A stretch of DNA of 64,000 nt from Gordonia neofelifaecis NRRL B-59395 (GTDB lineage: Bacteria > Actinomycetota > Actinomycetes > Mycobacteriales > Mycobacteriaceae). Both the position numbers and the translations under genes were made by a program. Below are positions 8,590 through 19,100 of the stretch, in pieces. The notes beneath the pieces were generated by a model. It did not search any database, was not told the DNA's origin, and saw nothing but the letters and a program-made list of their open reading frames with translations. Each line of letters begins with the position of its first letter. The stretch's first letter is position 1. The DNA lies in NCBI RefSeq assembly GCF_000192435.1, contig NZ_AEUD01000003.1, forward strand, positions 292,449 through 356,448. The letters run 5' to 3'.

Positions 8590-8900
8590 AACTCGAGTGG
8601 GCCGGCAGGCTGCCTGAACATATGGGCGGTGGAGAACAGCAAAGGCCTCGGCCATCCTGTCGCTGTGGCTGCTCGAGCAGGGGAATCGGTTGTCGATGTC
8701 CCTCCACCGAGACCGCCCGAGTGCGCCAGCTCTCCCGCGCGGCGGGCCGCTGATGCGGTGCGGGCGGCGCAGCGGGACCGGCAACAGGTACTCGACTGTG
8801 AGGCGGCGGGTGACAGCCGGGGTTGCAGCAACCACAAGGTGAGCCCGGCAGGTCGTCCCACGCCGCGGCGATCGCGCCGCCGTGCGCCATCGCCGAGAGT
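8590..8900 (-). pseudogene. Hotdog thioesterase remnant
   Basis: Two frames on the minus strand hold pieces of a PaaI-like hotdog thioesterase: AMAHGGAIAAAWDDL near 8885, then TPAVTRRLTVEYLLPVPLRRPHRIS near 8820. These match the intact thioesterase at 44192-44713 (GLAHGGAVAAACDDL, TPAVTRSLTVDYLAPVPLHRPLRIS). At least one frameshift separates them and the ends are missing. It appears to be a decayed copy of the 44-47 kb locus. Confidence 0.7.
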
Positions 8901-8949
8901 CGTGACATGCAGGGGCGCTGCGGCAAAGAGGGAAGCTTGTCGGCTGAGC

Positions 8950-9190
8950 AGCGGGTAATCGACCAGTACCGCCAACCATTTGAAGCCATTCTGCAAAGCT
9001 CTCATGCCCGCGAGGAACTAGACGACTTCGACATCGAACTCGCAATGTGCCAACTTCTCGGACCGCTGGTATTTCGCACGAAGAACCGGGCTACGAAACA
9101 TCGACCGGCACGACTGCGCGCACATCGTTGACGACTTCCTCGCCGCCCACCAACGCACACACACCCCTCAACCGGAACGCACGATCAACC
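8950..9190 (+). pseudogene. TetR regulator C-terminal remnant
   Basis: VIDQYRQPFEAIL..ELDDFDIELAMCQLLGPLVF, then in another frame IVDDFLAAHQRTH. This corresponds to the C-terminal ligand domain of the intact TetR at 46446-47090 (VVNQYREPFDRIL..LTQLVGPIVF..LVDDFLAARSAH). The DNA-binding half is missing. It follows the thioesterase remnant at 8590-8900, as in the 44-47 kb locus but with the whole MFS gene deleted. Confidence 0.7.
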
Positions 9191-9279
9191 CGACCGCAAC
9201 GCAAAGAATCGGTCGAATCGCGCCGCCACTGGCAAAACAAGTTCGGCGAATGGCTCGCTGCCAAACATGGTCAGTCCAC

Positions 9280-10023
9280 TTAGCGGCGGGACGCGAACCC
9301 GGGATGACTGAATGGCAGACCACGTGAGAAGGCGACGCCTATGGTCGCGCCCGCGCCATCGATGATTCCCCACGTCGTTTCCAACAGGTGTGCGGCGAAG
9401 AACTTGTCGTCCACCCCTTGCTCACGACCGCCGTCGGTCCACCACTGCGTCGCAGATAGACCAGAACCCAGAATGGACGCCACGGCCATGGGAATAATCG
9501 AGGTATCTGCATGAATACGCTGCAGAGATTCAGTAAACCGACCGGCGATGACCTCCATCACCGACCTCAATTGCTCCGCAACTCCGCCGCTTCCCGATCC
9601 GGAGTACTCAAACAAATGATTCGCCATGAGAAATCTGACGACCACGGGATGTTGCCCGACGAGCGCGACGTACGACTGGATAGACGAGCGAACCATGTCG
9701 TCGACCGAAGCATGTTCTTGCTCGGCAAAAATTGTGACTTGCGCCGACTCCCACATCAACGCCCCGAGCTTCGCCGCCACCGCCCCGTTCAAGCCCGCTT
9801 TGTCGCCGAAATAGCGGTACAGCTTCGGTTTAGATACCTCGGCCTCCGCAGCGATGTCGTCCATGCTGACGCCTACGCCACAGCGTTCGATGGCCCGTAT
9901 GGCCGCCTCGACCAGCTGTGCGCGTACCGCGACCCGATGTTCATCCCACCGCGTGCTACGGGCATCACGCACCCGACGCTGTACCTGAGATGGTGCGGAG
10001 GAAACGCGACGGACGACTGACAT
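9280..10023 (-). CDS. TetR-family regulator closing the lipid-oxidation operon
   Basis: A 247-residue TetR repressor. The helix-turn-helix is near residues 45-75 (GVSMDDIAAEAEVSKPKLYRYFGDKAGL), followed by a helical ligand domain. ATG 10023 was chosen from several in-frame starts. It is the last gene of the minus-strand run that begins at 15649 (76 bp after the hydrolase). That makes it the best candidate for the regulator binding the repeated GTAYC-N-GATAC sites found at 15694, 29846, 35358 and 39113; this assignment is inference. Confidence 0.85.
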   Translation of the reverse strand: MSVVRRVSSAPSQVQRRVRDARSTRWDEHRVAVRAQLVEAAIRAIERCGVGVSMDDIAAEAEVSKPKLYRYFGDKAGLNGAVAAKLGALMWESAQVTIFAEQEHASVDDMVRSSIQSYVALVGQHPVVVRFLMANHLFEYSGSGSGGVAEQLRSVMEVIAGRFTESLQRIHADTSIIPMAVASILGSGLSATQWWTDGGREQGVDDKFFAAHLLETTWGIIDGAGATIGVAFSRGLPFSHPGFASRR

Positions 10024-10099
10024 TGTGGAAGCAACGATACCGGAAGGGCCCTCCCCCCGCAATCATCAGCTATGTGCGTCCGGTCATAGGCATCAAGAG

Positions 10100-11032
10100 T
10101 TAGCCTTTCTCCGTGGCTGCGTCCAATCGCGCCACCGCTTCGTTGAAATCGTTCGGTGCCTCCATGTTGATCATGTGACCGATCTGCGGCAACACCACGA
10201 AATCGTGCAGCTGGCCGCGCTGCTGCAGCCGTTCGGCGAGATCGGTGGAATGAACCTCGGGTGTCAACCTGTCGGCAGAGCCCACGATCACTGTCGTCGG
10301 AACCGCAAGTGAGTCGACTCCTTTGCTGACATCGATAGTGGCCAGGACCCTGCCCCACATTCCCCGAACCGCAGGGGGGCAACGCAGTACTATCTCAGAA
10401 CACTCAGCCACAACGTCGGCCGACGCGTGTGGACCCATCGTCCCGTACTTCACCAACCGCTGGTTGAAGCGCGTGTCGAGCATCTCCGGCCCCGCCATGG
10501 CGAGCCCGGCTGCGAAGGCCCGCTCCAATGAGGCGCGGAATCGGCGCGGCGACCTAATCAGCGTCGATCTACTTACCAACTGGGAGGGTCCAGTGCTCGC
10601 CAAGACGGCACCGCGGGACAGGAGGGGCACCGACTCCGGGTGCTCGGCAGCCCAACCCATGACCGACATCCCGCCCATACTGTGACCGGTCACCAATGCC
10701 TTACGACTCGACGTGACGACAGCCCGCAGGACAGCCTCGAGGTCGTCGCCGAGGACCGACGAAGAGAAAGGGGTATGACCCCGGTCACTCCAGCCGTGCC
10801 CTCGTTGGTCATATACCACCACACGGTGTGTGTTGGCGAAGTGTTCGATCTGAGGTCTCCAGAATCGGCCCTGGCAAGCCCACCCGTGGCTGAACACCAA
10901 CAGCGGCGCATCATCACCCAGCCCGTACTCCTCAACGAACAGCCTTGTGCCGTCAGTGGAGAGAACCTCCCGCGACCGCCGCGACAGTAGGCCAGCTCCC
11001 GAAGAGTCAGAGGTCATCGAGTCAGAGGTCAT
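10100..11032 (-). CDS. Alpha/beta-hydrolase
   Basis: A 310-residue alpha/beta hydrolase fold enzyme. The nucleophile elbow is GHSMGG (Ser about residue 118), the oxyanion region is FSHGWACQGRFW, and the C-terminal His is in PQIGHMINMEAP with an Asp in VGSADRLTPEV. It probably hydrolyses esters or lactones, which fits a Baeyer-Villiger enzyme in the same operon. The N-terminus contains a 15-bp duplication (MTSDSMTSD), and the start lies 11 bp inside the upstream reductase gene; the second Met (11017) is an alternative start. Confidence 0.85.
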   Translation of the reverse strand: MTSDSMTSDSSGAGLLSRRSREVLSTDGTRLFVEEYGLGDDAPLLVFSHGWACQGRFWRPQIEHFANTHRVVVYDQRGHGWSDRGHTPFSSSVLGDDLEAVLRAVVTSSRKALVTGHSMGGMSVMGWAAEHPESVPLLSRGAVLASTGPSQLVSRSTLIRSPRRFRASLERAFAAGLAMAGPEMLDTRFNQRLVKYGTMGPHASADVVAECSEIVLRCPPAVRGMWGRVLATIDVSKGVDSLAVPTTVIVGSADRLTPEVHSTDLAERLQQRGQLHDFVVLPQIGHMINMEAPNDFNEAVARLDAATEKG

Positions 11033-12092
11033 CGAAGCTCACCGTCACAGCGTCGGTGAGCGGAAGTGCCTGGCACGCGAGTCGCTCACCGTCCTCAATG
11101 TCATCGTCGACGAGGATGTTGTTCTGCACCATGTCGACATCACCCTCGATGAGCTTGCACACACACGCGCTGCACGCGCCCTCTCGACACGAGTACGGGG
11201 CGTTGTGCCCTCGTGAGAGCAGCACATCGAGCAGCGGCGTGTTACGTGGCCACTCCGTGGTGATGCACTCTCCGTTGAGATAAACCGTGGCCGTCGCCAC
11301 ACCCTCATCGTCACTGAGTCGACGCAGTGTGGCGGTGTCGAACGGGTCACCCGCCAGCGACTGGAACACCTCCCGATGTACATCCGAATGGTCCACTCCA
11401 CACGCGGTGGCAGACCTTTCCACCAGATCCATGAAGGGGGAAGGGCCGCAGGTGAAGATCACCGATCCCTTGTGATCACGAATCATCTTCTCGACAGCCT
11501 CGGATGTGGGGATCCCGTTCTCCGACTCAAGCCAGTCGACCAAAGTGAACCGCTCGGGGAATTCGGATCTGATCTGCTGAAGCTGGCGCTCGTACATGAT
11601 CGAATCGGCGTCAAGGTTCGCGTAGAACAGGACGACTTCCCCACTGCCCGACACCAGTGCCGACTTCACCAGCGACAGGATCGGCGTGATGCCGCTTCCG
11701 CCGGCGAAGAAAAGCATGTCGACGTCGAGGCTCTTAGCGGTAAACTTTCCCGACGGCGTCAGTACGGTCATTTCCATGCCGACGGAGACGTTGTCGCACA
11801 ACCAGTTTGACGCGTATCCCCCAGCGGTGCGCTTCACCCCGATCTCGAGGCGGAAGTCATCGACATGAGGTGAACTGCTCAGCGAATAGCATCGTGCGAC
11901 GTGGCCCGTCTGGTCGGACGGGATCTTCAGCGTAATGAACTGCCCGGGTAGATGCTTGAAATCGTCGACGATCTCGTCAGGCACTTCGAAGGCGATGCTC
12001 ACCGAGTCCTTGGTCTCTTGCACGACCTCCGACACGGTCAGCGTCCGCGATCGCGCGGTGGTGCCCGGCCGATTCTCCTGCTCGACGGTCAT
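11022..12092 (-). CDS. KshB-like ferredoxin reductase (FAD, NAD, 2Fe-2S)
   Basis: A 356-residue class IA oxygenase reductase. The FAD-binding region has RCYSLSSSP, the NAD site has AGGSGITPILSL, and the C-terminal plant-type [2Fe-2S] domain has CREGACSACVCKL with a distal Cys in RLACQALP. It passes electrons from NAD(P)H to an oxygenase, as in 3-ketosteroid 9-alpha-hydroxylase reductase. Its partner here is plausibly the AurF-like diiron protein at 14681-15649. The start overlaps the SDR stop by 4 bp. Confidence 0.88.
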   Translation of the reverse strand: MTVEQENRPGTTARSRTLTVSEVVQETKDSVSIAFEVPDEIVDDFKHLPGQFITLKIPSDQTGHVARCYSLSSSPHVDDFRLEIGVKRTAGGYASNWLCDNVSVGMEMTVLTPSGKFTAKSLDVDMLFFAGGSGITPILSLVKSALVSGSGEVVLFYANLDADSIMYERQLQQIRSEFPERFTLVDWLESENGIPTSEAVEKMIRDHKGSVIFTCGPSPFMDLVERSATACGVDHSDVHREVFQSLAGDPFDTATLRRLSDDEGVATATVYLNGECITTEWPRNTPLLDVLLSRGHNAPYSCREGACSACVCKLIEGDVDMVQNNILVDDDIEDGERLACQALPLTDAVTVSFDDL

Positions 12093-12958
12093 TTGATGAT
12101 TCCCCGCTTGCGAGCGAAGGCGTAGCCCGCGCGGGTGATAGGCGCAGAGATGTCCTGGTAGCGCGGACCCACAACGCGTGCGACAAAGTCGAAGCCCCGT
12201 GCGTCTGCGCCGATCAGCACTCGGGGCTTCTTCTTGTCCATTCCCTTGAGGATGGTGGACGCCGCTTTCTCCGGAGTGGTCCTGGCGATGCTGTTGAACA
12301 TTGTGGCAATGGTGGCGGTATCTGCCCCCATATCGGATACACCCCGAGCGTTATTGACGATATTTGTCTTGACGCCGCCGGGGTGAACGCATGTCACTGT
12401 GACCGGATGCCGACTGATCTTCATCTCTTGGCGAAGCGCTTCGGTGAAGCCACGCACACCGAACTTGGCGGCGTTGTAAGCACTTTGACTGGGAATACCG
12501 ACCAGACCGAAGACGCTGGAGGTATTCACCAGATGACCATCACCGGAGGCGATCAGATAAGGCAGGAAGGCCTTCGTCCCATTGACGACACCGCCGAAAT
12601 TGATACCCATCAGCCAGTCAAAGTCCTCCCAAGACATGTCAACAACGTCGGCGCCGAGGGCGACGCCGGCGTTGTTGAACACCATGTTCACGCACCCGAA
12701 AGATGACTGGACGCTGTCGGCGTAATCCTGGAAGGCAGCACGATCTGCCACGTCCAACACGGCGGTCTCGACTTTCGCCCGATGCGCGGTACGGCACATA
12801 GCCGCCGTCTCCGCGAGATGCACCTCGTCGACGTCGGACAAGGAAAGGCTGGCCCCGCGTGCGGCAAGTTGAAGCGCAAGGGACCGGCCGATCCCTGAAG
12901 CGGCTCCCGTGACGACTGCGACCTGGTTCGCATAGTTATCTGTTGTCGAACTACTCAC
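12089..12958 (-). CDS. Short-chain dehydrogenase/reductase
   Basis: A 289-residue classical SDR. The cofactor motif is TGAASGIGR (residues 16-24) with DVDE after strand 2, which suggests NAD preference. NNAG is present, and the catalytic Ser..Tyr-x3-Lys is in NTSSVFGLVGIPSQSAYNAAK. The PGGVKTNI motif follows. The extended C-terminus (RARGIIK-type tail, basic) is typical of lipid-associated mycobacterial SDRs. It lies between the BVMO and the reductase in one operon and probably interconverts an alcohol and a ketone. Confidence 0.88.
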   Translation of the reverse strand: MSSSTTDNYANQVAVVTGAASGIGRSLALQLAARGASLSLSDVDEVHLAETAAMCRTAHRAKVETAVLDVADRAAFQDYADSVQSSFGCVNMVFNNAGVALGADVVDMSWEDFDWLMGINFGGVVNGTKAFLPYLIASGDGHLVNTSSVFGLVGIPSQSAYNAAKFGVRGFTEALRQEMKISRHPVTVTCVHPGGVKTNIVNNARGVSDMGADTATIATMFNSIARTTPEKAASTILKGMDKKKPRVLIGADARGFDFVARVVGPRYQDISAPITRAGYAFARKRGIIK

Positions 12959-12997
12959 TGTTGAATACTCACTTCTCGATGACCTACGGCTGGGTTG

Positions 12998-14521
12998 TCA
13001 GGCGATCTCGTACTCGGCGGGCTTGAAGTCCTTCGTCGCTCGCCAGTACTGCCAGGTGAACCCGGGCCACACCGTACGGTTGACACCCTGCGAGTCCAGA
13101 TACCAGCTCGTACACCCGCCGTTGGTCCATACCCCCTTGGCGAGCTTGTGCTGAATGTTCTTGTTGAAGTGTTCTTGAACCTCGGGCCGCACATCTACAC
13201 GCTGCGCTCCGCGACTGTCGACGGCGTCGATGGCCTTCATGATGTACTTGATCTGCTGCTCGATCATGAATACGACAGAGTTGTGTCCAAGACCTGTGTT
13301 GGGCCCGAGCAGGAAGAACAGGTTCGGGAAGCCCTCGGTGGTGATGCCGAGGTGGGTGTTGATGCCCGTCCGGTGCCAGTGCGACGGCAAGTCTTCGCCC
13401 CGGGCGCCCTTGAGCGCGAGTTGATCGAATCCGTCTGTGACATGGAACCCTGTGGCGTAAATGATCACATCGACAGGATGTGACACGCCGTCAGCGGTGA
13501 CGATAGAATCCGCGGTGACCTTTTCAATCCGATCACTGATCACTGTCGTGTTGGGCGCGGCGAGTGCAGGGTAGTAGTCGTTCGATCCCAGGATGCGTTT
13601 GCATCCGATGCGGTAGGACGGCATCAGCTTTCTGCGTAGCTCAGGGTCGGCGATAGAACGCTCGATGTTCCATTTCGCCACTTTTTCGATTGGTCGCATA
13701 AGGTTGGAGTGGCCGTTGAGCCCGAAGGCCAGGCTCTCTGCGCCCCAGTAGACCGACCACCGAGCGAGGCGGCGTGTGATAGGGATCTTGCTGAGCACGG
13801 TCCGAAGTGCCGTCGGCACCGCGAAGTTCTTGCGTGGAAGTACCCAAGCCGGGGTTCGCTGGAAGACCGTGAGTGTGCCGGCCTCCTTCTGCACGAATGG
13901 CACGAACTGAATCGCGCTGGCACCGGTGCCAATGACGGCCACCCGCTTGCCCTGGAGATCCACCGTGTGGTCCCACTTTGCCGAATGGAATGCCTGGCCG
14001 GCGAACTCATCGATTCCGGGGATGTTCGGATAGTTCGGGATGTGCAGAGCGCCGACACCGGACACGACGTACTGCGCGATGTACTCCCGGCCCGACTCGG
14101 TACGCAGGTGCCACCGAGATTCGGACTCGCTCCAGTATCCGGAGACCAACTTCTGCCCAAAATGGATCTTCTGAGTGACACCACGCTTGTCGGAGATCTC
14201 TTTCAGGTACTGCTCGATTTCGGGCTGCGAAGACCACACCTTCGACCAACTACCGCGGCTCTCGAACGAGTAGGAGTACATCAGTGACGGCACGTCGCAT
14301 GCGCATCCTGGATAGGTGTTGTCGCGCCACGTCCCACCGACAGAGTCGGCCTTTTCCAGCACGATGAAATCGCTATACCCGCGCCGGCGGAGCTGCACGG
14401 CCATACCGAGGCCAGAGAAGCCGCTGCCGATGATGAGTACCTTGGTAGTTATGGGCTCGGCTATTCCCGGGTCTGTCGCCGTGGCGGCGCGCGCCGCGCG
14501 CTTGGTGTTGGAGGACGGCAT
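12998..14521 (-). CDS. Flavin-containing (Baeyer-Villiger type) monooxygenase
   Basis: A 507-residue FAD/NADPH monooxygenase. The FAD motif is IIGSGFSGLGMA, then GGTWRDNTYPGCACD. The Baeyer-Villiger fingerprint is FAGQAFHSAKWDH (F-x-G-x-x-x-H-x-x-x-W) and the NADPH motif is VIGTGASAIQF. This family turns ketones into esters or lactones. Together with the SDR and hydrolase it suggests a ketone to ester to acid route, comparable in gene content to the mymA operon of M. tuberculosis. A 159-bp gap separates it from the upstream diiron gene. Confidence 0.9.
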   Translation of the reverse strand: MPSSNTKRAARAATATDPGIAEPITTKVLIIGSGFSGLGMAVQLRRRGYSDFIVLEKADSVGGTWRDNTYPGCACDVPSLMYSYSFESRGSWSKVWSSQPEIEQYLKEISDKRGVTQKIHFGQKLVSGYWSESESRWHLRTESGREYIAQYVVSGVGALHIPNYPNIPGIDEFAGQAFHSAKWDHTVDLQGKRVAVIGTGASAIQFVPFVQKEAGTLTVFQRTPAWVLPRKNFAVPTALRTVLSKIPITRRLARWSVYWGAESLAFGLNGHSNLMRPIEKVAKWNIERSIADPELRRKLMPSYRIGCKRILGSNDYYPALAAPNTTVISDRIEKVTADSIVTADGVSHPVDVIIYATGFHVTDGFDQLALKGARGEDLPSHWHRTGINTHLGITTEGFPNLFFLLGPNTGLGHNSVVFMIEQQIKYIMKAIDAVDSRGAQRVDVRPEVQEHFNKNIQHKLAKGVWTNGGCTSWYLDSQGVNRTVWPGFTWQYWRATKDFKPAEYEIA

Positions 14522-14680
14522 TGAGTGAAAATCTCCTGATCAAATACAGCAAACGGACCTGCACGGCGCGGGAACGCGTCGCAGGTGTGAGAATGTCATC
14601 CACCCGAGCCCACGAACGGAGACATCCGAACGTGGGGTCGGGGGATGGACTGGTGGCCGCGCGGACCCGGCCGGGTGTGG

Positions 14681-15649
14681 TTAGCGCAGATCGTCGGGCA
14701 GGCTGCGCGTTGCGCGCCACATCGCCATCGTGAACTTCCCCTCCATCATCCCGGCCTCGTGGAAGAACCGGATCATCGGCTCGGACATGAACTGCAAATT
14801 GACCCGATAGTTCGGGCTCGTCTGCTGCGTCCAGAGGCCGCGCAGACGGTTGATTCCGACAGCGGGGTACACCTTCGGATTGATGAGCAACGGGTACGCA
14901 AAGTTCGCAACGGCCGCCAATACGCCTCGATGCCAAGCGCGCGAGATGCGTCCGCGACGCTGCATCCCCTCCACCATTTCCAGCCGCGCGAAGGTGATGT
15001 GGCGGGCCTCTTCGAGAACGTGGATCTTCATGAGCTGGCGCAGCTGCGGCTGCATTTTCGGGTCATTCATCGCCTCACGCTGAGCGCGGTCGAGTATCTC
15101 TTCGATGAGCAATGTCGCGCCGGATACAGACGGGCCGAGAGGCACAAAATGCAGAATCTTCGCGAAGCCCAAGAATCCCTTCGGCAACTTGTACGGCGCC
15201 AGTCCCGTCTTGTTGATCAACCGGGCAAACATCGTCGAGTGACGTGCCTCGTCGCCGATCTCGTTAAGGGCGTAGAGGGCCCTTTGATCTGTCAGGGCAC
15301 CTTTGGCAGATGTTCGGAGCAGCGCCGAGCTGAGCAGATTCTCCGCGTAGATACCGAAGCTGAGAATGCTCACGATCTCGTGACGCCCGAGCTCCACCTT
15401 CTGCTCATCGCTCATCCTCTCCCACAGCTTGGTGCCGTAGAGCGAGACACGATGCTCGGGCAGGAAGTACTTTCCCTCCTCCCAGGGCGAGTCCCAATCG
15501 ATGTCGATCTCCGCGTCATAGAATTTTTCGGCCGCCGCCCGCAGCAGTCGGCCGGCAGATCTCTGCATGTCGACAGGCTTGCGGGCGCTGACACGCGCAA
15601 CGCCTTCCGTCGAGAAGTCGGGCTTGATCTCCACATTTTGAACGGTCAT
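14681..15649 (-). CDS. AurF-like diiron oxygenase
   Basis: A 322-residue helical protein with ferritin-type carboxylate/His motifs: GRHEIVSIL, EIGDEARHSTMF and LEEARHITFAR, the E-x-x-H pairs of a diiron centre. The DIDWDSPWEEGKYFLPEHRVSLYG region is shared with the second member at 34299-35315. The family includes p-aminobenzoate N-oxygenase AurF; its mycobacterial members have unknown substrates. It is first in the minus-strand operon, 45 bp downstream of a double GTAYC-N-GATAC site. Confidence 0.8.
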   Translation of the reverse strand: MTVQNVEIKPDFSTEGVARVSARKPVDMQRSAGRLLRAAAEKFYDAEIDIDWDSPWEEGKYFLPEHRVSLYGTKLWERMSDEQKVELGRHEIVSILSFGIYAENLLSSALLRTSAKGALTDQRALYALNEIGDEARHSTMFARLINKTGLAPYKLPKGFLGFAKILHFVPLGPSVSGATLLIEEILDRAQREAMNDPKMQPQLRQLMKIHVLEEARHITFARLEMVEGMQRRGRISRAWHRGVLAAVANFAYPLLINPKVYPAVGINRLRGLWTQQTSPNYRVNLQFMSEPMIRFFHEAGMMEGKFTMAMWRATRSLPDDLR

Positions 15650-15693
15650 GTGACACCTCCGTTGTGTTCCGGGCCGAGTTGAGTCTCGACTTC

Positions 15694-15720
15694 ATACCCG
15701 ATACTCTGGGTACCCGATAC
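15694..15720. promoter_or_regulatory. Bipartite GTAYC-N-GATAC operator, site 1
   Basis: ATACC-C-GATAC (15694-15704), five bases, then GTACC-C-GATAC (15710-15720), a 16-bp period. It lies between the divergent diiron gene (45 bp from its start) and the DUF4873/mmpL genes (63 bp). The same 27-bp architecture occurs at 29846-29872, 35358-35384 and 39113-39139. Confidence 0.65.
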
Positions 15721-15782
15721 TGCTAGTGTCACTGCCAGTGTGTTCTTTTGTCAAGGCTTGATGTGAAGAAAGTGAGCTTTAC

Positions 15783-16124
15783 GTGTCTGACGACCACGAT
15801 CTCGACTACTCCGGCGTGGGCACCTTGGTGTGCCGCGGCAAGGAGATTGCTGTCCGGGTGAAAATCAAAGGCTATTTCCAGCCCCTCAACGGCTTGTACA
15901 CCTGGTACGGCAGGATCGACAAAAATGATGCGCTCGACGCCCTCCTCGCGGGCAGGCGCACGGTTGCTGTCTTCGTGACACCAGAGGGCCGCGCCGAGTG
16001 CGTCGTGGGCGATCCTGATTTCTGGGACCGCTATCGCATTACGGGCACGAGCAGGCCGCCGTACCACATCCCCACCACGCTCGAAGACGTGGAGTCGATA
16101 GCAGAGAGTGAACATCACAGCTGA
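15783..16124 (+). CDS. DUF4873-domain protein
   Basis: A 113-residue protein matching DUF4873 (DYSGVGTLVCRGKEIAVRVKIKGYFQPLNGLYTWYGRID). In other actinobacteria this domain is found next to, or fused to, flavin monooxygenases, which fits its place divergent from the AurF/BVMO operon. Start GTG 15783. Biochemical role unknown. It is followed by mmpL and probably co-transcribed from the shared operator region. Confidence 0.75.
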   Translation: MSDDHDLDYSGVGTLVCRGKEIAVRVKIKGYFQPLNGLYTWYGRIDKNDALDALLAGRRTVAVFVTPEGRAECVVGDPDFWDRYRITGTSRPPYHIPTTLEDVESIAESEHHS

Positions 16125-16190
16125 CCGACCCGCACGGAGCCGCCTGTGGGGCGTTCCCCCAATCCAATGAGTCCGAGAGGAAGTTCGTAC

Positions 16191-19100
16191 GTGGCCAGGT
16201 CGTCGATCGTTCACAACCGTCCATCAAGGCGTTCTGCCGGCACCGGTGAGTACAGCGCTCAACTGGAAAAGGTCGCCTGGTTCACGTTGCGGCGCAAGGG
16301 ATTCGTGGCGTCGGTCTGGGTCGTGGTTGCGGTCGGCTTAGCGGTGCTATTCCCGCAGCTGGAGTCCGTGATCCGACAGCAGTCGGTGGACCCGATACCC
16401 GCGGGCGTACCGTCATTTCAGACGCTCGACCGGATGGGTGAGGCGTTCAATGAGAAGGGGGCCAAGACCACCGTCTTCGTCGCCATGGAGAACGACAGGG
16501 GTTTCTCGGACGCCACCCGCGCCAGGTATGACGAATTGGTGACCGCACTGCGTGCGGACACGGAACACGTCATCGCAGTCCGCGATCTGCTCGGCGACCC
16601 GCTCACGGAGAGTCAGGCGCTGAGCAAAGACAAGAAGGCGTGGTATCTGCCTATCGGTGTCACCGGGACGTTGGGCGGGCCGGACGCTGCCAACGCCGTG
16701 GAAGCGGTCCGTGACACCGCGAACGAAATCTTCAGTGGTACCGACACGATTGTTCGGGTGACCGGTCCACCTGCCACGTTCACCGACCAGCTCGCGGTGG
16801 GTGAGACCGATCTGGTCGTGATCACGCTCGCCACGGTGCTGTTGATCGCCGGGATCCTGCTGGTCGTCTACCGATCGATCTTCACCGCTCTCATGCCGCT
16901 GCTGGTGGTCGGCATGAGCCTGGCAGTGGGCCGCGGGGTGCTCTCGGGTCTGGGCGAATTGGGCATGCCCGTGTCTCAATTCACCTCGATGTTCATGACG
17001 GTAATCATCTTCGGCGCCGGAGTCGACTACTCCGTATTCCTCATAAGCCGGTATCACGAGGGCATCCGGGCGGGCGATACCCCTGACGTGGCCATTGCGA
17101 ACGCCAACGCAACGATCGGTCGCGTGGTGCTCGCGTCCGCAACGACAGTTGCCTTTGCTTTCTTAGCGATGGCGTTCGCCAAGCTCAGCGTGTTCAACAC
17201 GCTCGGCCCGGCGTGCGCGATCTCTATCGCCTTCGGCTTCCTGGCAACCGTCACTTTGCTGCCCCCCGTGCTGTCGTTCGCGGCAAAGCGTGGCGCGGGG
17301 CTACCTCGTCGTGACCTCACCAGACGGTACTGGCATCGGGTGGGAACGGGGGTGATCCGGCGTCCGGTCCCGCTGCTCGCGGTGAGCCTGGTGGCACTGA
17401 TCGCTCTCGGCCTCATCGCGACCACCATGACGATCACCTATGACGATCGGGAAGGTCAGCCGCCGGACACCGGAAGCAACGAGGGATACGCGCTGCTGAA
17501 CCGGCACTTTCCCAAAGACACCATCATCTCCGAATTCCTTCTGGTGGAGTCGAACAAAGACATGCGCACCGGCCAGGGACTGGCCGATCTTGAACAGATG
17601 GCGTCGCGCGTCGCGCAGACTCCCGGTGTCACCCGCGTTATCGGGGTGACTCGCCCGACGGGTGAGAAGCTTGAGCAGGCTGAGTTGTCATGGCAGAACG
17701 ACCAGATCGGTAGTGGTATCACCGAACAGACCGGTGACGCACAGTCGCGGAAGGGCGAACTGGAGCTACTGAGGACCGGGTCCTCACAACTCGCCGACGG
17801 TCTTGCTTTGCTGAACGAGCAAATCACCACCAACCTCGCGCCGCTGTCGGGGTTGCTCGAGCAGGCCTCGTCGGCCGGCGAGCAGCTCAGCCAGTATCGT
17901 CCGCTCGTCGATCAGCTGGCTGCTGCGGCGCCCGCACTCGATGAGTTTTCCCAACAAGCTCCCGAGCTGTCTCGAGTGGCACGACAAGCACAGTCGGCTG
18001 CCGACTCCGTCGCACCGGCGTTGAGTGCACTCGATGCTCCCTGGTGCGTCCAGATCCCGCAGTGTTCGGCCTTGCAGACACAGACCTCGGACATCCGCGC
18101 ATTGGCCGACAACCAGTCCCTCGGTCGTTTCGCGGACTTCGCTACCCAGCTCGGTGGAGTTGAGGGCCCGGGAACGGCGGACCTCGCGCAGTTGCAGAGC
18201 TCATTGAACGTCCTCGACTCCGCGCTGCAGACGATCAACGGCCAGGACCTCGGCAGTCGGTTGTCACAGCTCCAGACGGGCGTCCGAGCGCTCGCCGACG
18301 GGGCCCGACAGCTGTCCGGCGGTGTGAGCGCATTGGTGGACAGCAACGTACAGCTGCTGGCGGGCCTGTCTCAAGTGGCCGCCCAGCTACGCGCGCCCGC
18401 CCGGGACATCGGCAACACTGACTCGGCAACGGGATTCTACCTACCCGCCGACGCGTTCAAGGATCAACAGTTCAGCCAAGTGGCGCGCCAGTTCATCTCG
18501 CCGGATGGCAAGACTGCTCGCTTTGTAGTGCAGACCGCCTACGATCCGTATACCGCGGATGCCATGACGTTGGCGAACAGTCTGTCGAAGGTGGCCGAGG
18601 ACGCCATGCCGAACACCACGCTGCAGGGTGCGCGCGCATCTGTCGCCGGGTTCCCGGCGATCAACGCCGACATCCAACGACTTCTGGCGTACGATTTCAA
18701 GTTACTCGGATTCGGAACGCTCCTGATAGTCGGCCTGATCCTAATGCTCTTACTCAGGGCGATCGTCGCACCGATCTATCTACTGGCCACTGTCGTTCTC
18801 AACTACGCAGCCGCTCTGGGCATCGGTGTCCTAGTTCTGCAACACATTTTCGGCAATGAAATTGCCTGGCCGGTCCCGCTGGTGTCTTTCATCGTTCTAG
18901 TGGCAGTGGGGGCCGACTACAACATGCTGTTGGTTTCCCGGCTCAGAGAGGAATCGGTGGCCAATACCCGGCTCGGAGTTCTGCGCACCGTCGCATACAC
19001 CGGCTCGGTCATCACCTCGGCCGGTTTGATCTTCGCGGCGAGCATGTTCGGACTCATGCTGGGATCGATCGACGTGATGGTGCAGATCGGCTTCATCATC

